Positions 1 to 11,924 are shown, counted from the first letter of the stretch. The stretch: 64,000 bases of DNA from Vandiemenella viatica (GCA_031002005.1 CM061921.1:120992597-121056596), one strand, 5' to 3'. A program made the numbers and translations. The notes: generated by a model not told the origin, from the letters alone.

Positions 1-390
1 AATTGGACAGGTAGTAAGGAAAGGGTTCAAATCCTTCACCTGTTGGAAAGATTGATGACTGGTAGCACTAGACAAGTAAGGGAATTAGGGTACAAAACTT
101 TGGACAGACCACTGCTTGGGTATCAAATAGAAGGGAAGGGTAAAGATGACCATGACCACAAGCTGACACTTCATTTCAGGCAAAAAGGTGCGGGAAAATT
201 TTCTTTTGTAGGAAAGGTTGTAATGGATTGTAATAAATTGCCAAGAGAATTGATGAATAATTCACCAAAAACTCTAAAGAATTTAAAGTAAAAATTAGTT
301 GAGGGCAAATGTAGGTTGGAAGAAGAAAGGAGTGAGATGGGTGTGAGGGGAGATTGCCACAGGAGCATGCGTTCCATCGCAATTTTATCA

Positions 391-435
<45 letters not shown>
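1..435 (+). mobile_element. LINE B 3' end fragment
   Basis: The frame at 43-291 reads DDHDHKL.LHFRQKGAGKFSFVGK and LPRELMN, which recurs (with changes) at 4230-4350, 42750-42900 and 45840-45990 on the same strand and in reverse at 5985-6200. These are the C-terminus of the LINE B reverse-transcriptase ORF and its 3' tail, ending in the GCCACAGGAGCATG motif and a microsatellite. The element is cut by the window start. Confidence 0.75.
390..433 (+). repeat. (ATT)n microsatellite, tail of LINE B
   Basis: About 14 uninterrupted ATT/TTA units directly follow the LINE B 3' end. Its position suggests it grew from the element's 3' tail. Confidence 0.9.
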
Positions 436-1516
436 ATTGTAATCTTGAGTAATGGATCCTCAACTAACTCCGCCATTTCTATGTTATTAATGTAGAGTAG
501 GTTCTGCTCGTTTTTAATGGCTTAGCACAACTTCTTTCGCGTTCTGATTTGACACGAGCCAGTACAAGATGATGAAGTTCTCTTGTGATCTTCACAGTAT
601 TCGGTCGTTCATCAAATACTGCAGATACTTTTAAATCTTCTACTGCCTGTGAATCATCATCATTATACCGGGTTTAATACTGAGGACTTTCAGCTATTGT
701 ACTTTCTGGTTCACTGAGTGGTATCCGTTTACCTGCCATAGACATTTTTGACTTTAGAGACACTTCATCTGCTTTAAAATCATGAATATTAGACTTCAGT
801 AACTCTCACAATTTTATCATTGGCGCATAAGCTTTCTCAGAAGTCCTAAAATCCTTTTTTTTTTAAATTTCTGTAGCAAGTCGCTCTTCTGCTGATTTCT
901 GAGCCAACAGCACCGCGTTCTGTTGCACCATAATTTTTAAAGAATTCTTAAATAAATTTTTGTGGAGGCAACCCGCATAAGGAGACCGATCGTGGGAGGA
1001 CGATTTCATTCGAACAGACCGAGTGTTCTACGCGTATAACACTTGTTATTTCCCTAACAGCTTTAACTGTCTGGGAACCGACGAATATTCCAAAATGTTA
1101 GAATTTCCCTTTGTACCCTCTGTGTTAACACTGAAACTATGAGCTTATTTCAATCCGACGCTAAATGACACCAACTTTCACTCTGATTTGCAGATTTATC
1201 AGTTCTGTAAATCAGAAACTACCTAGCAGAACTGATGATCTAATGCGATGACTTGTAGATAAAACGAAGCTCTGCGTGGACAGTAACGCCAACACATCGA
1301 TTGAAGAGGTAAGCGAACAGTGACCACGACACACCAGGGAAAGCAAAAAAAAAAAAACACAAAATGACAAACGAACAGCAAAACATAATGTCAATAGCAA
1401 TCGAAAAGTGATTATAAAACAAAAGAGGAAAGCAGCAAAATGCCACAAAAATAGTGTAGGAACAACAAATCCAACACATCAGCAGCAAAAAAGCAGTGAT
1501 TACAGAATCTCGGAGG
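436..1516. other. Unclassified upstream intron sequence
   Basis: AT-rich, with only short broken reading frames. On the minus strand a run near 880-930 reads VQQNAVLLAQKSAEERLATE before stops, which may be a decayed coiled-coil (gag-like) segment. I cannot assign it. Confidence 0.3.
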
Positions 1517-1529
1517 AAAGTAGTAATAA

Positions 1530-1770
1530 GCCGGCCTCGGTAGCGCAGGGGCTAGAGTGCTAGCTCCGCGTGCCGAAGGTCGCCGGTTCGAATCCGGCCG
1601 CGGGCATGGATGTTAAGTGTTGTGTGTCTGTGTGAATGTCCTGTCCGTCCTGTGGTGTCCATAGTTACAAGATACTGAATGTAAACACTACTTGATGACT
1701 TATTCACATTGAGCTGGCTGTATGGCCTCAGCAGCCGAAAGCCATTTAAAAAAAAGAAAAAAAAAAAAAA
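1530..1770 (+). mobile_element. SINE A, copy 1 (tRNA-derived, intact)
   Basis: A 241-bp tRNA-derived SINE. Pol III A box TAGCGCAGGGG at 1541-1551 and B box GGTTCGAATCC at 1585-1595; poly(A) tail with one G near 1750-1770. It is flanked by a perfect 13-bp target duplication AAAGTAGTAATAA (1517-1529 and 1771-1783). Two minus-strand copies of the family occur at 10154 and 11386. The tRNA-like head is not a functional tRNA gene: it lacks a proper acceptor stem and runs straight into the SINE body. Confidence 0.92.
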
Positions 1771-1783
1771 AAAGTAGTAATAA

Positions 1784-3360
1784 CAACCTCTGCAATATTC
1801 AAGACCGGCGGTGTACACGTGTCTCTTAGTCAAACTGGAACACCAAGGAGACATCTGATTACAACTAATACCTATCGAAGTTAATATATGTCATAGCTTC
1901 AACATTTAAACTAACAAATATTATCATCAGCTGTATGTTTAAGGGGTAAAATTCGTCAGTTGGCCCATGTAACTTAATGGACGGCGTTCGAATTCCGCAA
2001 CGCATATTTTTTAAGGTCTCAACTGACGATCTTACGCCCACTATTAAAGTAGAGTTACATAAATGAATCTGACGTGGTTTAAAATGCCACTGCATTTTAA
2101 AGCTTTTATACTGGTTCTGACTAACGACTGATGTAACAGTAAAGATTTGCAATGTGACTGACTATTTTTTCCTAATGCTTTTTTATATATAAAGAATCAA
2201 TATATCATGTTTGTAGCGGTATTAAATTACTTTAAAATCTCTTTTTTGACTAATTCGACACCGTCTTAATACTACCCCCATCGTGGGTACAACTACTGAT
2301 GCTTACCTTTGTTTCTGTTGATATCTAATTAGTTACTATAATAAGGAATTGTTCGGTATGAAAACGCTACCAAAAATGCAATACAACCTTCCGTACTGTT
2401 AATAATGAGTATGGAAGAAAATAGAATATTCTAATCATGAGCTGTACGATTTATTCCGCATTAAACCGTTCGGTATATAAATACTGGCCAGTGAAAAATG
2501 ACACTGTGTATACATTTTATTAAATGACGTTGATATAGATTACTTGTTTCTGATTCTAGTTTTATTTGGAAAGGGGAGGGGGTGTGCAACATATGTGCTG
2601 GTGTGATTACTGAAATCACTTTAAACAATTATCGACATCGTAAGAATATTTGTTCGTGTTTATATGGTTGACGAAGAGATTAATGAAGTTAATCATTGCA
2701 ATAGTCTGGTTTCTAAATATGACACTCTTTGTATGTTATGCGTCTGTGGCTCTATTTTTTAATCCCTTGTATGTAGAATTACATTATACTATAAGACAGC
2801 AATGTTCACAGCTTGTGTATGCCGTAATACGAACTCTGAACTATGCCTAAGAGACCAGTGATTGATCGCTGATCGTGTGTCTACCACAGTCATCAGCCGC
2901 CGCCGGTCCAGACAACCAATTCAAAACATGGCGGTGTCGTAATCTAACTGTTCTCGTCAGCATGGCCGGTACAATCCGAACATGTGCTTCGCCTCAAAAT
3001 CGCTCCGTTCGCACCTATCCAGGCTCTCTGCCAATCAGAGTGAGAGTTTGCGTAAATAAATTGTGTTAGATTCGTTGTCCTCCACCTACTGATTGTAGTG
3101 CGTACCTACATTATCTACACGCCGCTTCCTAGTTGCTGACCGCGCTCTCGATCTCTAAACTTAACACTAATTGGCTTCCAAATTTCGCGAAAACTTTGCT
3201 CAGACAATCAAATAAATAAATTTAAATACATACACTTAAACGTGTTGCATCTTGTTGTCGTCTTCACCTATATTCTGGCCATCTTGCCACTAACTAATGA
3301 GTCAAAGTAATTACTGCTTGTCTGAAAATGAAACAAATTACCTTAAACTGTTCCCGTTAG
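1784..3360. other. Unclassified upstream intron sequence
   Basis: AT-rich apart from a GC-richer patch at 2880-3050. No Ig-like exon, recognised repeat or long reading frame found. It ends with the pyrimidine-rich acceptor of the first Dscam exon in the window. Confidence 0.3.
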
Positions 3361-3557
3361 GCCGGCGCAGCTGTCCTGCCAGACGTCGGGACATCCCGTG
3401 GCATCTGTCTGGTGGCTGAAGGACGGCCAGCTGTTGCCGCAGACCTCCACTCAGCTGGAGATACCACGAGTTGAGAGAGACGACCAGGGCATGTACCAGT
3501 GCTTCGTGCGCAACGAGAACGACGCCGCTCAGGCCACTGCACAAATCAGACTTGGAG
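3361..3557 (+). CDS. Dscam: Dscam-family gene, internal exon (C-terminal part of an Ig domain, probably Ig5)
   Basis: Encodes 65 codons of an immunoglobulin domain of a Down-syndrome-cell-adhesion-molecule-type neuronal receptor; in insects these act in homophilic recognition of neurites. Seen: the B-strand Cys (QLSCQTSG), the C-strand Trp (SVWWLKDG) and the F-strand Cys in YQCFVRNE, then a G strand ending at the RLGG domain boundary. The reading frame is open throughout. The acceptor is ttcccgttag/GCC and the donor is GGAG/gtgagc. The exon enters after two bases of a codon and leaves after one base, which the next exon completes as Asp. Its GC content is clearly above that of the flanking intron. 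The YQCF(V/I)(R/K)N-plus-LGG signature is typical of Dscam Ig5 as I remember it. The N-terminal part of the domain must lie upstream of the window. The domain number and the paralogue are inferences. Confidence 0.88.
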
Positions 3558-3934
3558 GTGAGCCACCTTTGAACGTATTGCGACAAATATATTCCTTAAG
3601 AAACAGTACCCACCCACTTTTCAAATTAGTTCAAGTGAAACAAGGCTTGGCTAATTTTCGTATGGACTCTTCGCACTTTTGGTTGAATTATTATCGAGTA
3701 CAAGGGAATGAGCAAGTCTTTATTATTTAATCTGGCTAAAATGTTTCTAAAAAATCTTTCACAGCTGCAAATTTGTTAGATCTGGGTTTAGTTCATAAGC
3801 ATTAATCACAACTCTTGTTATATATACTACCCGAAAACAATAATTCGTCTAGTTATTTCTCCAAGTTCGTTCATGTTGTAGGTTGATCTGGCTGTTATGT
3901 TTAATCACTGCATTTGGAAGCGTCTTATAGTAAT

Positions 3935-4345
3935 TCTTTGTAAATAGAAGTAAGAGAATTTGGTTACACAAGTTTGGTCAGACCATTACTTGAATATGGT
4001 AATGTACTATCGGACTCATATTTTCGGTATCAAATACATTCGTCGGAGGGGGCCCAAAGAAGTGCTGCTAGATTTGTCTTTGAAAATTACACAATCAGTA
4101 ACTAATATGAAAAAAGAACCGGAATGGGATTCATTGGAAGATAGGAGGAGGGTGAAGAGAGTCATGGGAATGAACAACGCGTATATAGGCGATGAGGCAT
4201 GGAAAGGTACTAGTGAGAGAATTAAGAGAGGTGCGTGGAAGTGGAAAGATGACAGTGACTATAAAATTGCACTTGACATCAGACATAAGGGTGTCGGAAG
4301 ATTTTCTTTAGTAGGGAAGATGGTCAGGGATGTGAATAAGTTAGC
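3935..4345 (+). mobile_element. LINE B 3' region, first half of an interrupted copy
   Basis: The frame at 3960-4355 encodes the LINE B C-terminal stretch: VRPLLEYG-like remnants, a VTNM..E.EWDSLEDRR segment, VKRVMGMNNAYIGDEAWKG, then HKGVGRFSLVGKMVRDVNKL. Compare 45600-45960. It breaks off at about 4345 and resumes at about 4893. Confidence 0.75.
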
Positions 4346-4892
4346 ACGAATGTAGCGAGTGTTTCGCGATTTACTACCAACATTATCGCTTTGTACCCCA
4401 TTTCGGCAATAGGAGTCTAAATTCAAGGTAGCGGGGTTGCTGCTAACACGTTGCGTGGGACAGAAATTACGTTCTTGTGTTTGTGAAACTGTCTGTGTGT
4501 GATTTACGACAAATACACCGGAACTATTTTGTAACTTCTGTTTCCTTTCGTAGAACCTTTCTAATCTGTATCCGGCTAACATCACTCAAGCCAAAGAATT
4601 CTATGCAGCTTTCAATTTTAAATATTTAATATCTTTATTAGACAATAGTTGTTTCGGCAGCTATCATCGTCGCAGTTGTCGATACTGCGTCATCAATAAT
4701 CGGCCGTCGTCCTGACAAGAAGAACATCAAGAATACGATACTATCGGGCAGGTTAGTAATGACACGTCCGATAGTCAATCAATCAATCAATCAAGCAATC
4801 AATATCCACTCAGCCATCCAAAACAGAACTTTGGCGTCATCTGCGGGACTTAAATCCTGCACCACACGCGTATAAACAGAGTTCTACTACAG
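4346..4892. mobile_element. Unclassified 0.55-kb insertion with (CAAT)n run
   Basis: This block sits exactly where LINE B continuity is lost, so it is a secondary insertion. It is less AT-rich than its host and contains a (CAAT/CAAG)n run at about 4777-4803. It has no usable reading frame. A run of short repeats inside hints at an older retroposon tail, but I cannot name the family. Confidence 0.45.
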
Positions 4893-5060
4893 AGAAATGA
4901 TGAATAGCTTACCAAACACACTGAAAGAATTTAAAGTTGAAACTAGTAGGGTGCAAAAAGTTGGTGGGAAAAGGAAAGGAGGAAAATTAGTGTGTAGGGA
5001 AACTGCCACTGGAACCTTAGGTCCATTGCAATTAAATTTAATTAGTAATAAAAAATATTA
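4893..5060 (+). mobile_element. LINE B 3' tail, second half of the interrupted copy
   Basis: Resumes with GAAATGATGAATAGCTTACC and then the standard LINE B tail: CTGAAAGAATTTAAAGTTG, a purine-rich stretch, a degenerate TGCCAC.GGA, and CCATTGCAATTAAATTTAAT, as at 42880-43010. Confidence 0.75.
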
Positions 5061-5146
5061 ACACTGTAAAACTTTTGCTATGAAATCTGATAGTAAGTTT
5101 ACACTTTCACCAATTATTTAAAAATCATTGCTTTACATTGTTACAG

Positions 5147-5291
5147 ATACCCCTCCTCAGCTTGTTTACCGTTTCATCAGACAAACTATACAACCGGGTC
5201 AGCCAATTTCTTTAAAATGCGTTGCTTCTGGAAATCCGACTCCAAACATGAAGTGGACTCTTGATGGTTTCCAGCTGCCTCAGAATGAAAG
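5147..5291 (+). CDS. Dscam: Dscam-family gene, internal exon (N-terminal half of Ig6)
   Basis: This exon follows the previous one after a 1,589-bp intron. Acceptor ttgttacag/ATACC and donor GAAAG/gtgagt both fit consensus, and it is entered at phase 1 and left at phase 2. It reads an interdomain linker (DTPPQLVYRF), then PGQPISLKCVASGNPTP and WTLDGFQLPQNE, that is, strands A to C' of an Ig domain with its B-strand Cys and core Trp. The SLKC.ASGNPTP and LDGF.LP motifs are characteristic of Dscam Ig6. The split Arg codon (AG/G) at its end is completed by the exon at 48333, giving NER followed by FVIGQY, a continuous Dscam-like sequence with nothing missing. No stop codons occur. It could belong to any Dscam paralogue. 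Confidence 0.9.
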
Positions 5292-5438
5292 GTGAGTATG
5301 TTGCCCTGTCATCGAGTGTAACTGCTTCCTTCCGTATTTCTAACGTCACCTATTTTAAAAGCTATATTCTTGCCACTGCAATAAAAACTCTATTCAGCTT
5401 TTCCTAAAAGAGAAATAGTGATCATTTTCAACTGATTA

Positions 5439-5667
5439 CCAAGCGTGGTAGGTGAGTGGTTAACGCTCTGGCTTTACATTCGGGAGGACGGTGGCTGGAA
5501 TCCCCGTCCGGGCATCCAGAATTGGGTTTTCCATGGTTTCCCCAAATCACTCCAGGCGAATGTCGGGACGCTTCATACAAATGGCCATGGCCGAATTCCT
5601 TCCCGTTCCTTGTCCCCAGTCCCATCCCGCCTCTAATGACATCGACATCGACAAGGCGTAAAGCCAC

Positions 5668-5721
<54 letters not shown>
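5439..5721 (+). mobile_element. SINE B, copy 1
   Basis: Second tRNA-derived family: head with GTGAGTGGTTAACGCTCTGG, body CCAGAATTGGGTTTTCCATGG, and a 3' end GACAAGGCGTAAAGCCAC followed by about 50 uninterrupted A residues (5672-5721). The B box is mutated here (GGCTGGAATCC). It lies only about 150 bp after the Ig6 donor site. The long pure poly(A) suggests a fairly young insertion, although the head is mutated. Confidence 0.88.
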
Positions 5722-5723
<2 letters not shown>

Positions 5724-5974
5724 TATTTACTGCCTGATCAAAAGAGTGCCAACGGAGGGTCTCTCAAATCCCTTTTCCCAATATCTCTGTACATTACGAC
5801 TAAAATAATTTTATGGTGTCCAAATAATTTAACTCCGTTGTCAGTGTTACTTTTGTGGTTAAACCGAATTTAGTTTTACTTTTGAAAACGACACATATAC
5901 TTTAACTCCCTTCTTACAAAGGCTCACAGCTGACAGTGAACTATGAAGTAATTTAACAAATTAATTTCATTTCA

Positions 5975-7540
5975 TTTAAGTGCGTTAGACCTCACACTCC
6001 GATGGCATTTTCCCTTTCTTGTACACGTCTACATTTGCCATCGACGAAATTTTAATATTAAATTCTTTTACCTTCTTTATAAATCTATTCATTACTTTGC
6101 TCGGTAACTTATCCAATCCTTGATCCCTGATTGCGAAAGAAAATTGTCCAACCCTCTTAAGCCAGGAATTGTGTGCCAGCTTGTGGTCATGGTCATATTT
6201 CCCTTCCATGATCCACTCTTAATATTTCTACCAATATCTGTGGTAGTCTCATCACCAACATACGCCTTATACACTCTCAGCACTCTCTTTGCCCTTTTCA
6301 GTCTTAGGAATGAATCCCATTCCAGCTCCTTACTGATTACTCAATTACTGACTGTTTTCTACAAATCGAGCAATCCTTCTTTGCATCCCCTGCAACTCCT
6401 GTATTTGATACCCAAACTGTAGCTCTTGCACTATACCCACATATTCAAGCAAAAGTCTGACCAAAATTTTTTAACCCAATTCCTTCTCATTTCTGGGATA
6501 TATCTTAATAACATCTATCCCATAAATGAAGGATTTTGAAACCTTTTCCTACCACTTGCCCAATGTGCCCTGTCCAGCTGAGTTTACTATCAAATGTAAT
6601 ACCAAGAAATTTACATTTCAAGTCTTCATCACGCAATTCCTTCCCCATACTATAATCATTAAAAAACCTTTAGTTTTTTTTATCTGTGTGCTTAATAAGC
6701 TTACACATTGCATTTATCTTCTTCTTATGTTGACCTACAGGTCACCCTGTAGCTATTCACAGTATTCTCACAGTCTGATCCTATTATATAACATTTGGTC
6801 ATCTACAAACAACCTAACTTCTGACCATAAATCATTAACACAATCAATAATTTGAATAATACAATGTAATGGTCTCAATGCACTCCCATTTTCACTTCAT
6901 CTTCTTTTGATACTGCATTTCCTATCCTTTACTTTTGCTTTCTGCCACTTATGAAATCTTTTACCCAGCAGATCCCTTTTTTTTATCTGCTCCAATCGTT
7001 TATACCTTATTTACCACTATTTTGTGGTTCACTCTGTCAAATTCTTTTCCTACTACTGGTGTCAATCTGGTTGGGCCGTAATTTTTTACTCTATTTGTCA
7101 CCATTCATTTATGAACCGGTACCACTATCGCATTCTTCCAGTCCTTTGATAAGCAACAAGTATCTAGGTCAATCTGAATTAAAATTCAATATGCGGTACA
7201 ATTTCGTACCGGTTATATTAAACACATCTCTACTAATATTATATACACCAACCCATTTATGTTTTTTTTTTTAGTTTTCTTAGTTCCTTCAGAATATCCT
7301 CAGGATGAATATCAATTATTATTTTTTTTTTTTCTGGTGCCGTCAAGATCGTTCCCTGATTTACATCATTCCTCAAATTAGTTACTTAATATTTCTGCCT
7401 TTTTCAAATCCTTAGTAACTTCTGCATCCCTATGTATATTTGTCTGAATATCTTCCCTTCCTCTCAGTTTTCTGAGGTTGTCATAGAAATTTCTATAATT
7501 CAGCGCTCCTCTTGCACTGATAATTTTCATCATCAAAAAC
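5975..7540 (-). mobile_element. LINE B (3' and RT part), interrupted copy
   Basis: On the minus strand 6209-5985 reads HDHKLAHNSWLKRVGQFSF and LPSKVMNRF, the LINE B C-terminus. Further along, degraded RT sequence continues to about 7540 (compare 54700-56100, minus). Frames are broken many times. This starts the longest LINE B minus track, which extends with interruptions to about 13560. Confidence 0.72.
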
Positions 7541-8984
7541 TATGAAACTTCAATTGAAAACGATATAGTAAGTTGTAAGGATACCGAAAATCAACTTTAT
7601 ATGCTAGATAAGAGTTAAAAACACATTATTTTTGATAAAATAATAGTGCAGAAAATTCACGTGATGCGAAACAGCAAAGTGCGTGACGTCACATACCAGC
7701 ACACACCGTGTGTTAATCCTCCGTCGCCCAATCTGTGCGTCAATCTATTACTTAGTTCTGTCTACCAATCCATAAAACAAATTATATTTGCAATGAGAAC
7801 TGGATTTACAAAAGCAAATAGCTCTAATGTGCCTAAAATTCATGTGACGATTTTGGAAAAGTTTTTCGCATGAAACAGTGATTTTTGCTGATCAGAATTC
7901 CGGAATGTCAAAATTTTGCTTCGAAGTATACGTACACAAAAACTAAAAGCGTAGTTTTGTGCTGAAAAGTGCACATCTAAGACTGAAGTATTTCTCGGCG
8001 TTGGCTTTAGACTCGGTTCAGAGGATAGATTTCAGAAACTTATATAGCCCAGAAATAATTGTTGTTATAACCTAAATATTGTTCTATAGGACCAAAATTA
8101 GCAGAGGTAGTAGTTAAGTTAAAATATAGCTTAACTTCTGTGCACATGAGCAGATAAAGAACTTATAGCAAGCATTCTTCGCGACAATATACGAATATTC
8201 ATATGTCATGACATATCAATTCTGATGATAAACTTATCGAAATGCAACTGTATTTATACTAGCCATAAGCTATTAAAAAATAATAAATAAATCGCATACG
8301 TTTTTAATTATGAACAACGCACTCTTAAGTCTTAACAGTAGCGACGATAAGAAAATTACGGACATATTTTGAAAATAATTACTAATTTGCTTGATGCATT
8401 ATGTATTTGTATTCATTTAAATCATCTAGCTGATCATATAGATTATGACCAAATAATTTCAAAAGTTTATAAAGACTTTGTGTTTATAGGAGCATATGAT
8501 ATGTAACTTCAATGGCGATAATCCATTTATCCATAAAAATTTGAATTTAAGACAGAACAAAATATTGAGGTAAATAACTTATTAAACATAATAAAATATT
8601 AAGTTAAACCTTACGTCAAAGTAGTCTTCACAAAAGCATATTGAAAACTTTGTTGATAAATATGCTAGGTCATGTTGTGCACGTTCTGGCCTGCTGGCCA
8701 TATTTTGCGCATACCTTCCTTGTGTGAAACGTAAATAAACAATTTGTTTGCTTTCCACATGATATGTTTACACACTGAGGCACAATACAACACTTGTAAA
8801 CTGCGAAACGCATTTTATCAACAAAATAAGTAAACCGCCGCTTTGCTTACAGCCGCACGACCAGAGATGTGACGTCACTAGAGACGACATGACAGCTGCA
8901 TGCGTTTTGGCGCCAAATTCAAATCAGTGCATAAAAAAGATTTTTTGCATTTTACCGCTTTTTTATTTTACAGGAGACGCACTG
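7541..8984. mobile_element. Unclassified 1.44-kb insertion inside LINE B
   Basis: LINE B continuity stops near 7540 and resumes at about 8985. The insert is AT-rich. It carries the palindromic core GTGACGTCACAT near both ends in opposite orientation (about 7681 and 8868), suggesting subterminal inverted repeats of a DNA transposon. I found no clear terminal repeats, target duplication or coding sequence. Confidence 0.4.
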
Positions 8985-9555
8985 CTATAATACTGACTAC
9001 TTTCCCAAACTTAGTCAAGTACCCCATTCCTTGTTTATGAGTTTCAAGTATTCCCTGCCACATTGCTGCCTCTTAACTTCTTACCAGCCTCTTTAACCTA
9101 CTAACTTCCTTATAATAATATGTAGGTACTGTACTGTTGTCTTTTTGTATAAAAATTGCTTCCCCCATTCTTATTATCTCCCTGGACTGTTCTCACTTTG
9201 ACTCCGCCGTACTTGTGCCTTCCTTCCTAATACCGAACTTTTCCCTTAAATATTTCTTAAATATGTTCCTTTTTATAATCATACCTAATACCACCTTCAA
9301 TTTTGACCACTGGATTACTGAACGCTCTAATATCAATCAGAACTGCTTTATGATCACTTATTCCTTCAGACTTGAGACCCCACAAGAGTATTATCAGGCT
9401 TTGTTAGGAATACATCGAAAATGTTGGTTCTCCTTTGTACTACACTACCAATTTTGTAAAGCTTCCTTCCTTACTAAGGTCGCAACAGATAAATTGTGTC
9501 GCATTATCTCTCTCAGTAATTGTAGTGTGATAACGATTATTCAACAACGATAGTA
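8985..9555 (-). mobile_element. LINE B, endonuclease/RT portion
   Basis: Matches, with divergence, the minus-strand LINE B sequence at 63715-64000, including TTTTTATAATCATACCT, a TCAATTTTGACCACTGG segment and the ATGATCACTTATTCCTTC endonuclease-end motif (reverse complement encodes EGISDH). Confidence 0.68.
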
Positions 9556-9599
9556 CTAAAAAATTTGTTCACAGTGATTACCAAGAATGTTAACGAACC

Positions 9600-9960
9600 A
9601 GAATAATGAGACACGAAAAACAATAGCTTCCCAACACTTGTAGCGCTTCCATTTGTGGGGAAGAAAGTTCTGGAAAAAATTGTGATCAGAGACAAAACTT
9701 GGATTAATTTTTTTTAACCTGAATCAAAGAGGCAGTCAATGCATTGGCCTCACATAGTCTCACCGAGGAAGAAAAAATTCAGAACTTGTGCGAACGCAGG
9801 GAAAGTTATGACGTCAGTGTTCTGAGATGCATAGGGTGTGATTATGGTTGATTTTTGGTGCAGAGGTGCACGATAAATTCTGTCAAAAAAGTCGAAACCT
9901 TGAAAAATCTTAAAACTCGTCTTCACCGAATTCTTCAAACAAAAGCTAAGACCAATGTTC
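9600..9960 (+). pseudogene. Mariner transposase fragment
   Basis: Frames across this stretch read RDKTWINFF, then PESKRQSMHWPH, SPRKKKFRT, AGKVMTSVF and GVIMVDF, which match the central catalytic region of mariner transposases (GDETWI, ETKQQSM.W, GKVM.TVFWD, GV.LVD.). The first catalytic Asp (RDKTW) is still present, but stop codons and frameshifts interrupt the frame. Both ends of the element are missing. It lies between LINE B pieces on the opposite strand. Confidence 0.7.
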
Positions 9961-10153
9961 AGGGCCGCATTTAAGCCACTACCGCATAGCCTAGTGGCCG
10001 TGGGGATTCAGTTTGAAGATGAGGCGGTCGTGCAGGAAGCAGGACCATGTTTTTTAACACACTAGAATATGTACCCTTGTTAAAAAGTGGGCCAAAACAG
10101 TGGATGGAAAAAGATATATTGAAATGTGACAAATTAATCGTTAATACTGAGGT

Positions 10154-10154
10154 G

Positions 10155-10185
<31 letters not shown>

Positions 10186-10299
10186 ATGGCATTTGGCTTC
10201 CTTACGCCATACAGCCAGCTCAAGTATGTGTTTATTTCATCCAGTGTTTTTCAGTTTCTCTGGGGCCAGTACTCTAGCCCCTACGCTACCGAGGCCGGC
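10154..10299 (-). mobile_element. SINE A, copy 2 (internally deleted)
   Basis: Minus-strand SINE A with its poly(A) seen as T-run at 10155-10178 and its head as CTAGCCCCTACGCTACCGAG at the right end. It is shortened and lacks the B-box part. Flanked by AATACTGAGGT (10143-10153) and AATATTGAGGT (10300-10310), an 11-bp duplication with one mismatch. Confidence 0.85.
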
Positions 10300-10504
10300 A
10301 ATATTGAGGTTAGTCAAGTTATGTAATCAGTTGAATTTTATGATAATTATGAGGAGAAAAAAATAGGAAGCATTAGTTTTGACTGACCCACATATTTCAG
10401 CTCCATTGTGTTAGCAATCTTACTTCCTTCCGAGTTGACACATGATAAATTTAGATCCCTACCAATAATGATGATTCTATGCTCACCTTTTTTTATTATT
10501 ATTA

Positions 10505-10950
10505 TTATCTTTCATTCCCCCAGCTGAAGGCCGGGGGCAGGCTGTTGGAGAGCTTATTGTTCTTTTCAGCCATAGGAAAAGGTTGTATTTATTTTTATTT
10601 TACTATCTTTTTTGGGATGAATTAGGGGTTTTGGATCTGTGGACCTTAGTCCTTAATTTGGCTCTAATACCTTTAGGGTATTAGTGTCGATGTGAGTTGT
10701 ATCAGCAGCTGCACTAGCTTGGCAAGTTCTTGTCTGTTATCACCATCTTCTTGGCGTGAATGTCGGGAACATGGCTCGCACCCGCCGTCTTGTCCCTGGT
10801 TGGTCTCTATTCTTGTATAGTAGTTCCTTCTTGGCGGCGCGTGACCTGGGCTTGGCGGAGGGTGGTGTGTGCCTGTGACTCGTGGCGCAGCCCTATTGCT
10901 GCTGCAGCTTGTCTGGTGAGGGTACCTTAAAACTCTGAGTATTTATTTAG
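10505..10950. other. Unclassified GC-richer insertion
   Basis: A 0.45-kb block that breaks the LINE B track. It follows a short (ATT)n run and contains CAGCTGAAGGCCGGGGGC and GCGGCGCGTGACCTGGGC. No coding potential or terminal repeats seen. Confidence 0.35.
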
Positions 10951-11379
10951 CTCCTTCCTAAGAGCCTCATCTTCATCATTGATTCTTCCATTGCGGTAAA
11001 CAGCCAACACCCTGAAATTTTCTTTTTTATCACCCCACGATTATATGACCAGCAGCTCATGGCTATAGTCTATTAATACCTGTGAACTAAGTATCCATGC
11101 AGCTATTGCTCCTTTACTCAGCGAAACAATGGGGATAACCTCATGGTCTAACACTCTTTCCTTTACTTGTTATTTGTGTATCTTTGTTAAGATACAAACA
11201 CTATTAATTTGTTCGTTATACTCCTACAGTTAACCGGTGAACGACTTATAACTGGCTTTATGATATTTTCAGCGTTAACTTCCACCTTCGCAGTTCCTAC
11301 CCCATCTCTAATTATTTTGTCACCTTCAATTATTTCTTTAGCATTTAATTTTTCCCCATCGAACATCAGCATTCGGTAT

Positions 11380-11385
<6 letters not shown>

Positions 11386-11416
<31 letters not shown>

Positions 11417-11604
11417 GGCATTCGGCAACGGAGGCCATACAGCCAGCTCAATGTGTATTTTTTCCAATGTATGGACGCCACAGGACGGACAGGACATTCA
11501 CATAGACACACAACACTTAACATCCATGCCCGCGGCCGGATTCGAACCGGCGGCCTTCGGCACGCGGAGCTAGCACTCTAGCCCCTACGCTACCGAGGCC
11601 GGCT
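11386..11604 (-). mobile_element. SINE A, copy 3
   Basis: Minus-strand SINE A with B box (reverse of GGTTCGAATCC) near 11540-11550 and A box (reverse of TAGCGTAGGGG) at 11582-11592. Tail is the T-run at 11386-11413. Flanked by TCCATTT at 11379-11385 and 11605-11611, and inserted in LINE B sequence. Confidence 0.9.
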
Positions 11605-11873
11605 TCCATTTGGTGAATTATTTGGTGAATTATTTCTATCCCCTTACCAGCAGTCTCTAGCCTAAAAGGCACAATCCTAACCCCATCATAACAGGAAGCT
11701 AACAACTCAGAACATACCCACTTGGTCTGGACCATGCCTAGTGGAATCTCACAGGCACAAACCATCGCGGTGACCTCCTCAAGTCACTGTCCGCACTATC
11801 ACTATTCTACTATTCTATCCTTCTTACTGAAACTCCTACAAAGTGAATTTATACCTAAATTCTGTTTACATGA

Positions 11874-11877
<4 letters not shown>

Positions 11878-11924
<47 letters not shown>
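11878..11924 (+). repeat. Long poly(A) tract
   Basis: About 46 A residues in a row inside LINE B minus sequence. Probably the tail of a lost or severely truncated retroposon; no SINE body precedes it. Confidence 0.85.

Noticed and set aside
171..476. Frame with a poly-Ile run on the minus strand
   Set aside because: It is a translation of the (ATT)n microsatellite.
1530..1606. tRNA gene
   Set aside because: A and B boxes are present, but the tRNA-like head lacks a paired acceptor stem and leads into a SINE body with poly(A) and target duplication. The same applies to SINE B heads at 5439, 17151 and 20021.
9960..10050. hAT-like element starting CAGGGCCGCATTTAAGCC
   Set aside because: No matching right end or 8-bp duplication found, so only the motif is noted.
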